Position numbers and translations under genes: made by a program. DNA of 64,000 nt from [Clostridium] fimetarium. Lineage in GTDB: Bacteria > Bacillota > Clostridia > Lachnospirales > Lachnospiraceae. Shown here piece by piece: positions 27,727-36,576 of the stretch. Under the pieces are notes generated by a model. That model made no database searches. It was not told where the DNA came from and saw only the letters and a program-made list of their open reading frames with translations. The stretch spans positions 1 to 64,000 of the forward strand of contig NZ_FOJI01000017.1 of the NCBI RefSeq assembly GCF_900111235.1. The letters run 5' to 3'. The number at the start of each line of letters is the position of its first letter. The stretch's first letter is position 1.

Positions 27727-28560
27727 CTAGTTTTCTGTAGGGGACTTGAGCTGCAGGTTTCGGAGGCGTTTTGAAATTTTTATGGAGTTGTAAATGGCGG
27801 CGTATTCGATTGAACTTATGTCTTCAATATAATTGGAAGGGAAATTTATTAGAATGCCCTTGGTTTTTAAGAGGTCGGCGGTTTTGTTATAAGCAATCGC
27901 GGCTTCTTTTTCCGTTAAATAGTTGCCAATAACATAATCGCCATTGATGTGAATTTTCACTTTGTACAAGATACGTCCGTTCTTTGTAAAACGTTGAACA
28001 CCAAAATATTTATTAATAACATTAATATTGCCATAACGATAATCTTTATTATCACCATTTGCAAACGTATAATCTCTATTACATACAGAGTGATTTTTTA
28101 TACCGTATCTAGACAAAATAGTAGTCTGCATACCATAATCATTTACAAATAAGTAGCCATTACGAGTCATGATTTTATGGTTAGAATAATAAAAGAGATC
28201 ATCAACATCAAAAATCAAGTAACTGTGTGGCTCAAGGAAATATATGAAATATTTATGGCAAAGATAAATTGGAGTTTTGAAATAGATGCCAGTGTCTCTG
28301 AAATTAACCAAAACAATCCATTTTTCAAAAGAAAGTACGCATTTGTCAGAATTATAAGAAGTAGTGTATTTCGCAGTATCAATATTATTATCGTTTGTGT
28401 TATGTAGAACTTCATTTGCAAATTTATATGCAAGAGAGGCAGAACTAACATCATAAAAACTTCCAAGGCTAATATGCTTATTCTTGAATGTAATTGAAAC
28501 TCTAAAGTATTCAGTTTTGTCTTTTTTAAACGTTCTGTAAACACCTTCTGGCATATCCAT
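27727..28560 (-). CDS. AP2-domain protein with degenerate HNH-like centre
   Basis: A 277-residue protein with two AP2/ERF-like DNA-binding segments: the N-terminal one (about 5-50, EGVYRTFKKDKTEYFRVSITF, then SLGSFYDVSSASLAYKFA) and a fuller C-terminal one (about 185-245, YFGVQRFTKNG, GNYLTEKEAAIAYNKTAD, NFPSNY). Between them, NRDYTFANGDNKDYRYGNINV has the spacing of an HNH nuclease core (DH-N-G … D-R … N-L), but Tyr replaces the metal-binding His, so nuclease activity is doubtful. Bacterial AP2 proteins are often homing-endonuclease relatives. It lies alone on the minus strand beside element C; function unknown. Confidence 0.75.
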   Translation of the reverse strand: MDMPEGVYRTFKKDKTEYFRVSITFKNKHISLGSFYDVSSASLAYKFANEVLHNTNDNNIDTAKYTTSYNSDKCVLSFEKWIVLVNFRDTGIYFKTPIYLCHKYFIYFLEPHSYLIFDVDDLFYYSNHKIMTRNGYLFVNDYGMQTTILSRYGIKNHSVCNRDYTFANGDNKDYRYGNINVINKYFGVQRFTKNGRILYKVKIHINGDYVIGNYLTEKEAAIAYNKTADLLKTKGILINFPSNYIEDISSIEYAAIYNSIKISKRLRNLQLKSPTEN

Positions 28561-28752
28561 ATAGTATCCTCTTCAAAATAAATAATGTCATTTATAAAAT
28601 TATAACATATTAATTTAGAAGATGCATAGTGACTTTTATTATTGTCTATGATATGGTTAGATAGTATAAGGTTATCATTTCAATAGCCATATTTATCATA
28701 TTATTTTATAATGGTGGAATGAAACTAGAAAATAAAGTTAGGTCTGAAATAT

Positions 28753-30198
28753 ATGGGTAAGTCTATGAAAGAAAAGTCGATTAAGATTAAAGATAAAAGT
28801 ATATCTAAGACTCGAATCACAAAAAGAATGATAGTTCGATCATTTGTGTGCTTTATTATTATATTTGGAATCTTGGATTTAACAATATATATGATATCGC
28901 AAAACCAAATTAATAGTAAAAAGGATACAGCTGGATATATTGCAGCAATCAGCTTTGACAAGATTTCAGTTAATATGCAAATGATTGAGACAAAAATTAA
29001 AACAATAATTGGTTTCTCAATTGATATAAAAGGCAATATTACTGATTTTGAAAGAGCAGCTACATCTATAATAGGAAATGATAATGTAAGTTGTGTTGCA
29101 CTAGCACCAAATGGTATCATTCAATATGCGTATCCATATGCTGGAAATGAATCTTTGATAGGATTTGATTTTCAGGACAGTTCGATTGATACGAATAACA
29201 TAGAAGCGTTCGCAAATGATAATAATCAGATTATAACAACTATATGTGGACCACATTTATTTCTAAATGGAAAAACATATCTTATAGTCAAGGTACCAGT
29301 ATTATTAGAAAATGTGGATTCAACAACTCAGTTGTGGGGATACGCATGTGCATTCATCGATTTTCCGAAATCGTTAATGAACGCTGGATTTAACTCCCTA
29401 ATAGAGCAAAAATATAATTACAAATTATATCGAAATGATATAAATAATATAGAGAGAATCATGTTATCTTTTCAACAAAAGAATATTAAACAAGGAATTA
29501 TTATACACAGAGAAGTATTTAATCAGACGTGGAATATTTTGATTGAACCTGAAAGTGGATGGTATAATAAAGAACGATATATTTTAGAATCCATCGTTAT
29601 GTTAATTATTAGTATTTTAAGTTCAATTATTATTTTAGATTATTTTAGATTGAAAGATACTGGAAAAGCACTTACTAGATTTGTTAATATTGATACCCTA
29701 ACGGGTGTGTTTTCAAGGAGATATTTTTTCGATTACGTAGAAGCAGAGATTGGAAGAAATAGGCGATTTGGAATATGTTATATTGATGTTGACAACTTTA
29801 AACAAGTAAATGATCAATATGGTCACGAAATTGGTGATAAACTTCTGCTTGAAATAGGCAAACGACTACAGGTATGCATTAGGAAAAATGATTTTGTTGC
29901 AAGACTTGGCGGAGATGAATTTGTAATATATATGAATGATATCAATGATGAATTTATTGGAGAATTAATCTTGAAGAGAGTTTTGGATGCAATGGAAATT
30001 CCCTTTGAATATAAAAATATTGTTTTGCAGAATACATTAAGCATCGGTTATTCTATTTTCCCAGAAGATGGTTCTAGTATTGTAGAGTTGATTCAAAATG
30101 CAGATAGATATATGTATAATATGAAGAAAAAGAACCATAGAGAAATTAAAATAAAGCAAATAATGAAGCATAACAAAATAAATCATTCAAAGAATTAG
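28753..30198 (+). CDS. Membrane-bound diguanylate cyclase with CHASE-like sensor
   Basis: A 481-residue enzyme making cyclic di-GMP from two GTP. A basic N-terminus precedes membrane helix 1 (about 30-52); an extracytoplasmic CHASE-like domain (about 60-270, with the ALAPNGIIQYAYPYAGNE segment) and helix 2 (about 277-298) follow, then a GGDEF domain (about 310-475). The active site GGDEF is intact and RKND sits five residues before it, the spacing of the inhibitory I-site, so product feedback is expected. It ends in a Lys-rich tail. It stands alone between the divergent AP2 gene and the yhcH homologue. Confidence 0.9.
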   Translation: MGKSMKEKSIKIKDKSISKTRITKRMIVRSFVCFIIIFGILDLTIYMISQNQINSKKDTAGYIAAISFDKISVNMQMIETKIKTIIGFSIDIKGNITDFERAATSIIGNDNVSCVALAPNGIIQYAYPYAGNESLIGFDFQDSSIDTNNIEAFANDNNQIITTICGPHLFLNGKTYLIVKVPVLLENVDSTTQLWGYACAFIDFPKSLMNAGFNSLIEQKYNYKLYRNDINNIERIMLSFQQKNIKQGIIIHREVFNQTWNILIEPESGWYNKERYILESIVMLIISILSSIIILDYFRLKDTGKALTRFVNIDTLTGVFSRRYFFDYVEAEIGRNRRFGICYIDVDNFKQVNDQYGHEIGDKLLLEIGKRLQVCIRKNDFVARLGGDEFVIYMNDINDEFIGELILKRVLDAMEIPFEYKNIVLQNTLSIGYSIFPEDGSSIVELIQNADRYMYNMKKKNHREIKIKQIMKHNKINHSKN

Positions 30199-30268
30199 CT
30201 ATTGTTTTTGGTAGCTATATTGTTGTATAATAGGTGGATAAATTTTTTTTAATAAAAGGAGAAATATT

Positions 30269-30727
30269 ATGATTTTTGATTCATTGAAGAATATTGGATT
30301 TTACAAAGGTTTAAATGATCGCTATGCAAAAGCAGTTGAATTTCTTTCAAAAGAAAATCTTGCTGGACTTGAAATCGGGAAATATGAAATTGATGGCAAA
30401 AATGTATATGCGAATGTAATGGAATATGATACAATTTCTTGGGACGATGCAAAATATGAAGCTCATAAGCATTACACAGATATTCAGTGTATCCTTGTAG
30501 GCGAAGAATTGATGAGCTTTGAACCAACAGTAAATTTGAAACCAACGGAAGAATATAATGAAGAAAAAGACGTAATAAAGTTTAATAATGATATAAGAGG
30601 AATTGACATAGTAGTAAGAGCTGGTGAATACTTAATTTTCCAACCACAGGATGGACATAAACCTAAGGCTATGAATGGGCAACCATGTCATGTTAAAAAA
30701 GTAGTTGTTAAGATCAAAGAAGACTAA
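30269..30727 (+). CDS. YhcH/YjgK/YiaL family protein
   Basis: A 152-residue cupin-like protein (DUF386), with EAHKHYTDIQCILVGEE and the conserved FQPQDGHKPK near the C-terminus whose His residues can bind metal. Family members occur with sialic-acid or sugar catabolism genes and as the beta subunit of evolved beta-galactosidase. No such genes are adjacent here, so the substrate is unknown. AAAGGAG precedes the ATG. Confidence 0.88.
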   Translation: MIFDSLKNIGFYKGLNDRYAKAVEFLSKENLAGLEIGKYEIDGKNVYANVMEYDTISWDDAKYEAHKHYTDIQCILVGEELMSFEPTVNLKPTEEYNEEKDVIKFNNDIRGIDIVVRAGEYLIFQPQDGHKPKAMNGQPCHVKKVVVKIKED

Positions 30728-30790
30728 ATACAATTAACCCAACTTAGAGAAATCAATCTAAGATTAAGAAAGATTAGGTGGTAAATTTTA

Positions 30791-32281
30791 ATGGATTTGT
30801 TATATAGAAGTACAAGAGATGATAGTGTTAGTGTTACAGCTTCACAAGCAATCTTAAAGGGTTTGTCTGCAGACGGAGGCTTATTTGTTCCAGAATCTAT
30901 TCCAACATTAGAGATTAGTTTAGAAGCGCTTTCAAAGATGTCATATACAGAAGTCGCTTATGAAGTTATGAAATTATTCCTTACTGATTTTACAGAACAA
31001 GAATTAAAGGATTGTATAACGAAAGCGTATGATTCAAAGTTTGACACGGATGAAATTACTACACTTGTTAAAGCAGATGGCGCTTATTATTTAGAATTAT
31101 TTCATGGTTCAACTATTGCATTTAAGGATATGGCATTATCGATACTTCCACATTTGTTAACAACATCAGCGAAGAAGAACAATGTCAAGAATGATATCGT
31201 AATTCTTACAGCCACATCAGGAGATACAGGGAAAGCAGCACTTGCTGGATTCGCAGATGTAAAGGGCACTAAGATTATTGTATTCTATCCAAAGAATGGT
31301 GTTAGCCCAATCCAAGAGAAGCAGATGATTACGCAAAAAGGTGACAACACATATGTTGTTGCAATTAACGGCAATTTTGATGACGCGCAGACTGGTGTAA
31401 AGAAAATATTTGGAGACAAAGAACTTGAGATAGTTATGGATCAAGCTGGCTACCAGTTTTCATCAGCAAACTCAATCAATATAGGACGTCTTGTTCCACA
31501 AATCGTATATTATGTATATGCATATTCAAGACTGCTAGCTCATGAAGAGCTCAAATCAGGAGAGAAGATTAACGCAGTAGTGCCAACGGGTAACTTTGGT
31601 AACATTCTTGCAGCATTTTACGCTAAAAACATGGGACTTCCAATTGATAAGCTCATATGTGCTTCTAATGATAACAAAGTTTTATATGATTTCTTTATAA
31701 CGGGAACATATGATAGAAATAGAGAATTTATGCTTACATCATCACCATCTATGGATATTTTGATTTCAAGCAACTTAGAAAGACTTATATATCGTATAGC
31801 GGGCAGTAGTGCTGATAAGAATAATGAAATGATGAATGCGCTTAAGACCGCTGGAAAATATGATATTACAGATGATATGAAGCAACATCTTACTGATTTC
31901 TATGGCAATTATGCAAAGGAAGAAGAAACTGCTTCTACTATCAAACAACTTTATGAAGACACGAATTATATTATTGATACACATACAGCAGTTGCAGCTT
32001 GTGTTTATAAGAAATATAAGGCAGAAACTGGTGATACAACGAAATCAGTGATTGCTTCAACAGCTAGCCCATTTAAGTTTACAAGAAGTGTTATGGTTGC
32101 AATCAATTCAAAATACGAATCTATGAGTGATTTCGAGCTTGTAGATGAATTAAGCAAGATTTCTGGTGTGATTGTACCTGATGCGATTGAAGAGATTCGG
32201 ATTGCACCTGTACTTCATAACACAGTATGTGAGGTTAATGAAATGTGTAGTACAATTAAGGAAATTCTCAAAATCAAATGA
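30791..32281 (+). CDS. thrC: Threonine synthase
   Basis: PLP enzyme converting O-phosphohomoserine to threonine. The 496-residue length and N-terminal domain (LYRSTRDDSVSVTASQAILKG, then GLSADGGLFVPE) mark the longer enterobacterial/fungal-type class. The PLP lysine is in HGSTIAFKDMA (near residue 115), and TATSGDTGKAAL and VPTGNFGNILAA are the phosphate-binding loops. GATTAGGTGG precedes the start. It ends with a terminator at 32317-32355. Confidence 0.95.
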   Translation: MDLLYRSTRDDSVSVTASQAILKGLSADGGLFVPESIPTLEISLEALSKMSYTEVAYEVMKLFLTDFTEQELKDCITKAYDSKFDTDEITTLVKADGAYYLELFHGSTIAFKDMALSILPHLLTTSAKKNNVKNDIVILTATSGDTGKAALAGFADVKGTKIIVFYPKNGVSPIQEKQMITQKGDNTYVVAINGNFDDAQTGVKKIFGDKELEIVMDQAGYQFSSANSINIGRLVPQIVYYVYAYSRLLAHEELKSGEKINAVVPTGNFGNILAAFYAKNMGLPIDKLICASNDNKVLYDFFITGTYDRNREFMLTSSPSMDILISSNLERLIYRIAGSSADKNNEMMNALKTAGKYDITDDMKQHLTDFYGNYAKEEETASTIKQLYEDTNYIIDTHTAVAACVYKKYKAETGDTTKSVIASTASPFKFTRSVMVAINSKYESMSDFELVDELSKISGVIVPDAIEEIRIAPVLHNTVCEVNEMCSTIKEILKIK

Positions 32282-32316
32282 TATAATACAGAAAATAAAA
32301 TAGAAATTGTTTTTAA

Positions 32317-32355
32317 AGGTGTTGATTTTAAATTAGAAATCGGCACCTATTTTTT
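32317..32355 (+). terminator. Terminator after thrC
   Basis: A 12-bp stem (32317-32328 with 32337-32348, two G-T pairs) followed by TATTTTTT. Confidence 0.75.
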
Positions 32356-32477
32356 AATATTAAAATAGTAATTTAATTCCATCTTTTATTCCTTTTATTG
32401 TTAAATAAACTTGACTTATAGCTCTTAATAAAATAGAATCATAATTAGAGTTATAAATATAGAGGGGGATAAAAATA

Positions 32478-32930
32478 GTGGGAAATTTTATGATAAAATT
32501 ATATAAAAAGTTATCGATAATTCCAGTCACTTTGCTTATTGTTGTAGGAGTTTATCAGATATGTATGGGAAACTTGTTGGGAGAAATCTTTAATGGTAAA
32601 GTAACTTGGATACTTTGGGTGACGCAGTCAATGATTATTGATACAGTTATAACTGTAATGGCTATTTATTTTTTAATTAACGGATTTCCAAAGCCTTATA
32701 AGAAACTAAGGGATAACATTAAAACAAAAGGGATTGCTACGTTTATATTGCTGGCATCTGTCATCATGGCAATTATATTATTTGTAATTGGTAAGTTATT
32801 TCTGAATCAAGTAGTATTTCATATCAATTATATTTTGCTTCTTGCAGTGTTAATTATTCTTTGTATTTTACAGAAATTTATTGATAAGATTGTATATCCA
32901 AAAACTAAAGTGAATAATGAAAATGCATAA
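32478..32930 (+). CDS. Small four-helix membrane protein of unknown function
   Basis: A 150-residue hydrophobic protein with four predicted membrane segments (starting near residues 13, 48, 90 and 118) and no recognised motif. GTG 32478 is chosen because GAGGGGG lies 9 bases upstream, whereas ATG 32490 would be 21 away. It is monocistronic, between the thrC terminator and its own terminator. Confidence 0.65.
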   Translation: MGNFMIKLYKKLSIIPVTLLIVVGVYQICMGNLLGEIFNGKVTWILWVTQSMIIDTVITVMAIYFLINGFPKPYKKLRDNIKTKGIATFILLASVIMAIILFVIGKLFLNQVVFHINYILLLAVLIILCILQKFIDKIVYPKTKVNNENA

Positions 32931-32957
32931 GAGGAGCGTAGGCTCTTCTTTTTTTTC
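32929..32957 (+). terminator. Terminator after the small membrane protein gene
   Basis: AAGAGGAGC-GTA-GGCTCTTCTT hairpin followed by eight or more T, starting at the stop codon. Confidence 0.85.
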
Positions 32958-32998
32958 TTTGTGATTATAATGTATTCTTTCATTGAAGTCTTAATATC

Positions 32999-33700
32999 TT
33001 ATAAGATAGGCAAACATCGTGGATAAGATAAGCCCAAATTATCATATGGAATATGAAATTCTATAATTCCACTTGAATATGGGGCAACTTCATACTGCTG
33101 ATAAAATATTGTTATACCAATAGGTGTGAGATAAAAGTTATTGACGTTGAAATGCTTAACAATTAGTTCCTTGTAATTATGAAAATAGATATTAGGATTT
33201 TCAATCATCTGTTCATCAGCAAGTTTAATGATCTGGTCAATTATAAGTGGAACAAAATCTTCACTTTGATAGAAAATATCTTCCATATTTATATTTGCAC
33301 CCGTGTTTAGGTTCCAGTTGCTAGAAGAGCGAATCGTGTTGCCATGTGCTCCTCCAGTATACTGATATCGATCTATATATGTACTAAGTTTACAAGCTGC
33401 ATTTAATGTGACAGCATAATTCATAAAGGCTTCATAAGAGAAAAAAGGGTAACTGTTTTTTTTCGCATATAGATAGGTTTCAATTGCTGTCTTTCTAAGT
33501 TCAGTGGCGGCGTATTGTACAAATTGGCAAGCATCTCGTTTATAAAATTCATTTATTTTATTTTGCGCTGGATGATTATAATTTAAATTTATTTGAAGAT
33601 AAGAAACGTGCAGCTTTAATAAATCACTTGACATAAAATTAAATACTTTTTGATATTCTTTACGAAGTAGAATGGCTTTATTATTTGTATAAATTTGCAT
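32999..33700 (-). CDS. DUF3298 (RsiV / PdaC N-domain-like) protein, no signal peptide
   Basis: A 233-residue protein. The diagnostic part is YTGGAHGNT, then NWNLNTGANINMEDIF (about residues 120-150), and the C-terminal segment EVAPYSSGIIEFHIPYDNLG, as in DUF3298 domains of RsiV-type anti-sigma factors and peptidoglycan deacetylases. Those are usually extracytoplasmic, but here there is no signal peptide or membrane helix. Start 33700 is chosen because GGAGG lies 5-6 bases upstream of that ATG; the longer frame from 33745 has none. It is convergent with the gene on its left. Function unknown. Confidence 0.7.
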   Translation of the reverse strand: MQIYTNNKAILLRKEYQKVFNFMSSDLLKLHVSYLQINLNYNHPAQNKINEFYKRDACQFVQYAATELRKTAIETYLYAKKNSYPFFSYEAFMNYAVTLNAACKLSTYIDRYQYTGGAHGNTIRSSSNWNLNTGANINMEDIFYQSEDFVPLIIDQIIKLADEQMIENPNIYFHNYKELIVKHFNVNNFYLTPIGITIFYQQYEVAPYSSGIIEFHIPYDNLGLSYPRCLPIL

Positions 33701-33880
33701 ATTTTCCTCCGTTTCTAAGGTACTACCTGTTACTATCATATGCAAAACTACAGTAAAATGTTAATTAATTTTTTCGTTTGTAATAAAGTTGAGATAGCGT
33801 TTGGTGACTAAGTTACATATAAAAAAACATATAGGGGTTACAATATTGTTTGATTATTATAATTATAAATAAATAATGGA

Positions 33881-33898
33881 ATGTTAAAAAAATAACAT
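33881..33898. promoter_or_regulatory. Second Rex-like operator dyad
   Basis: ATGTTAAAAAAATAACAT, the same ATGTTA-N6-TAACAT form as at 404-421, 25 bases before the start of an NAD(P)H-dependent flavoprotein, which is a sensible Rex target. The assignment is inference. Confidence 0.45.
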
Positions 33899-33922
33899 AG
33901 TTTATAAAAGGAGAGAATGTGT

Positions 33923-36433
33923 ATGCGAAGTAAAACAGTTATTATAGGTGGAGTGGCCGGGGGCGCCACAACAGCAGCTCGTTTGAGAAGAAGAGATGAA
34001 TCTATGGAAATTATTATGTTTGAAAAAGGCGAATATATTTCCTATGCAAATTGTGGGCTACCTTATTATATTGGAGATGTAATTAAAAGTAGAGATGCAT
34101 TATTATTACAGACACCAATGGCCATGAAGAATAAATTTAACATTGACGTACGAATCGCTAGTGAAGTTACAGCGATTCATGTAAATGATAAAAAAGTTAG
34201 CGTAAAGAACTTGAAAACCGGTGAAGAATACGAGGAAACTTATGATTTTTTAGTGATAGCAACAGGTTCTTCTCCTATAAAACCACCAATCCCAGGAATT
34301 GACGGGGATAATATATTTACATTATGGACAGTACCAGATACGGATGTTATAAAAGCCTATATAAATGAAAAAAAGCCTAAAACAGCGGCCGTTATTGGTG
34401 GAGGGTTTATTGGACTTGAGATGGCAGAAAATCTTCATACAGCAGGATTAGAAGTGAGCTTGATTGAAATGCAGAATCAAGTAATGGCGCCCGTAGATTA
34501 TGAGATGGCACAGCTTCTACATGAAAATATGAGAATGAATCATATTAATCTGGTTTTAGAGGATGGAGTACGATCATTTGATCTAAATAATGGAAAGACA
34601 ATTATTAATCTTTCTAGTGGTAAAATAATAGAAGCGGATATGGTTATTTTGTCAATTGGAGTAAGGCCGAATAGTACATTGGCTAAAAATGCTGGAATTG
34701 CATTAAATGAAAAAGGTGGAATAATCGTTCATGACTGTTTACAAACCTCTGAACCAAATATTTATGCGGTTGGAGATGTGATTGAAGTGGAAAATTTTGT
34801 CCTAAAGGATAAAACGATGGTACCACTAGCAGGACCAGCCAATAAGCAAGCTAGAATATGTGCAGACAATATTGTAGGCGGAAGTAAAAAGTACAAGGGA
34901 ACACTTGGAACAGCAGTTGCAAAGGTATTTGATTTAAATGTTGCTTCAGTCGGAATGAATGAGAAAGCATTGAAGGTACTTGGGAAAGAAAAGGGAAGAG
35001 ATTACGATACAGTCGTGATTAATCAAAAATCTCATGCTGGTTATTATCCTGGAGCTACGCCGATTACTCTGAAATTGATTTTTGATAAAGTTGGGAAAAT
35101 ATATGGAGGTCAAATCATTGGCCAAGATGGCGTAGATAAAAGAATTGATACAATAGCAACGACTATGAGACTAAATGGTACAATTTATGACTTGGCAGAA
35201 CTAGAATTAGCATATGCACCGCCATTTTCATCTGCAAAAGATCCAGTTAATATGTTAGGCTTTGTTGCAGAAAATGTAATAGATGGCTTGGTATCATTTA
35301 TTGAATCAGATGAGCTAGATAAACAGTTACAAAGTGCTAATGAGGATTATATTGTTCTTGATGTCACTGAAGAAATGGAACGAATGGTGTTTTCTATTCC
35401 CGACTCCTATCATATTCCACTTGGACAAATCCATGAAAGATTAAATGAACTAGATAGAGAAAAGCTCATTATAATTTATTGTGCAATTGGTGTTCGCTCA
35501 TATAATGCGGCCAGAGTATTGATGCAAAATGGATTTCAAAAGGTGAAAGTATTATCGGGAGGAACGGCATTTTACAAGTCAATGCACCACATGGATGAGA
35601 TTGAAACAAGACCAGTTTTAAAACCACAGTCGGGGAATGGAGAAAAAATGAGTGAAGAAGAGAAAACAGATATCATAAAAACCAATCAAGAAATAAAGGT
35701 TTTAGATTGTTGTGGATTGCAATGCCCAGGGCCTATTATGAAAGTGTATGAAGCAATCTGCGCTATGGAAGAAAATCAGATTTTAAAAGTTTCAGCCACT
35801 GATATGGGATTCGCGAAAGATATCGATTCATGGTGTAAAAGAACAGGAAATACATTAATTAAAACAGAACGAAAAGACAAAGAAAATATTGTATATATTA
35901 AAAAAGGAGTAGATGTGTGTGATGTTTCTGCTGCTTCAACTTCAACAGTCAAAACACAATTGCCACAAGGAAAGACTTTGGTTGTATTTAGTGGAGATTT
36001 AGATAAAGTACTTGCTGCATTTATTATAGCAAATGGTGCTGCTTCTATGGGAAGGCCAGTTACGATGTTCTTTACATTTTGGGGACTGAATGCATTGCGC
36101 AAGCAAGAAAAAGTATCAGTAAAAAAACCAATTATAGATAGAATGTTTGGGGCTATGATGCCACGAGGAGCAAAAAAATTAAAACTTTCCAACTTGAATA
36201 TGGGTGGAATGGGCACTTTAATGATGAGAAAAGTTATGAAAGATAAAAATGTAGATTCAATAGAAGAATTAATGAAAAAAGCGATGGCTAGTGGTATAAA
36301 ATTAGTTGCATGTACAATGTCTATGGATGTAATGGGAATTACAAAAGATGAATTAATAGAAGGCGTAGAATTAGCAGGAGTGGCATCTTATTTGGGTGAT
36401 GCAGAAGAATCTAATGTTAATTTATTTATTTAA
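33923..36433 (+). CDS. CoA-disulfide-reductase-like FAD enzyme fused to rhodanese, TusA and DsrE domains
   Basis: An 836-residue four-part fusion. Residues 1-445: FAD/NAD(P)H oxidoreductase with GGVAGGATTAARLRR and the redox cysteine in SYANCGLPYYIG (about 43), as in CoA-disulfide and NADH:persulfide reductases. About 473-555: rhodanese domain with active Cys in YCAIGVRSY. About 590-660: TusA/SirA domain with CGLQCPGP. About 682-836: DsrE/DsrF-like domain (TLVVFSGDLDK, then MSMDVMGI). The set suggests persulfide or polysulfide handling with sulfur passed between domains (inference). ATG 33923 is 9 bases from AAAGGAGAG; ATG 33917 is too close. Confidence 0.9.
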   Translation: MRSKTVIIGGVAGGATTAARLRRRDESMEIIMFEKGEYISYANCGLPYYIGDVIKSRDALLLQTPMAMKNKFNIDVRIASEVTAIHVNDKKVSVKNLKTGEEYEETYDFLVIATGSSPIKPPIPGIDGDNIFTLWTVPDTDVIKAYINEKKPKTAAVIGGGFIGLEMAENLHTAGLEVSLIEMQNQVMAPVDYEMAQLLHENMRMNHINLVLEDGVRSFDLNNGKTIINLSSGKIIEADMVILSIGVRPNSTLAKNAGIALNEKGGIIVHDCLQTSEPNIYAVGDVIEVENFVLKDKTMVPLAGPANKQARICADNIVGGSKKYKGTLGTAVAKVFDLNVASVGMNEKALKVLGKEKGRDYDTVVINQKSHAGYYPGATPITLKLIFDKVGKIYGGQIIGQDGVDKRIDTIATTMRLNGTIYDLAELELAYAPPFSSAKDPVNMLGFVAENVIDGLVSFIESDELDKQLQSANEDYIVLDVTEEMERMVFSIPDSYHIPLGQIHERLNELDREKLIIIYCAIGVRSYNAARVLMQNGFQKVKVLSGGTAFYKSMHHMDEIETRPVLKPQSGNGEKMSEEEKTDIIKTNQEIKVLDCCGLQCPGPIMKVYEAICAMEENQILKVSATDMGFAKDIDSWCKRTGNTLIKTERKDKENIVYIKKGVDVCDVSAASTSTVKTQLPQGKTLVVFSGDLDKVLAAFIIANGAASMGRPVTMFFTFWGLNALRKQEKVSVKKPIIDRMFGAMMPRGAKKLKLSNLNMGGMGTLMMRKVMKDKNVDSIEELMKKAMASGIKLVACTMSMDVMGITKDELIEGVELAGVASYLGDAEESNVNLFI

Positions 36434-36502
36434 ATTTTAAGATGTAGAAAAAAGATATAAATAAAAAATGTAAAGAAAAAACATAAACAAATTATAACAC
36501 AA

Positions 36503-36547
36503 AAACAGAGAGACTAATTTCAGTCATGAAATCAGACCTCTCTGTTT
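36503..36547. terminator. Bidirectional terminator
   Basis: AAACAGAGAG (36503-36512) pairs with CTCTCTGTTT (36538-36547) and an inner TTTCA/TGAAA stem. A-run on the left, T on the right, between convergent genes. Confidence 0.75.
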
Positions 36548-36576
36548 GCATTTGGAAATATATCTAGTTGATAGAA

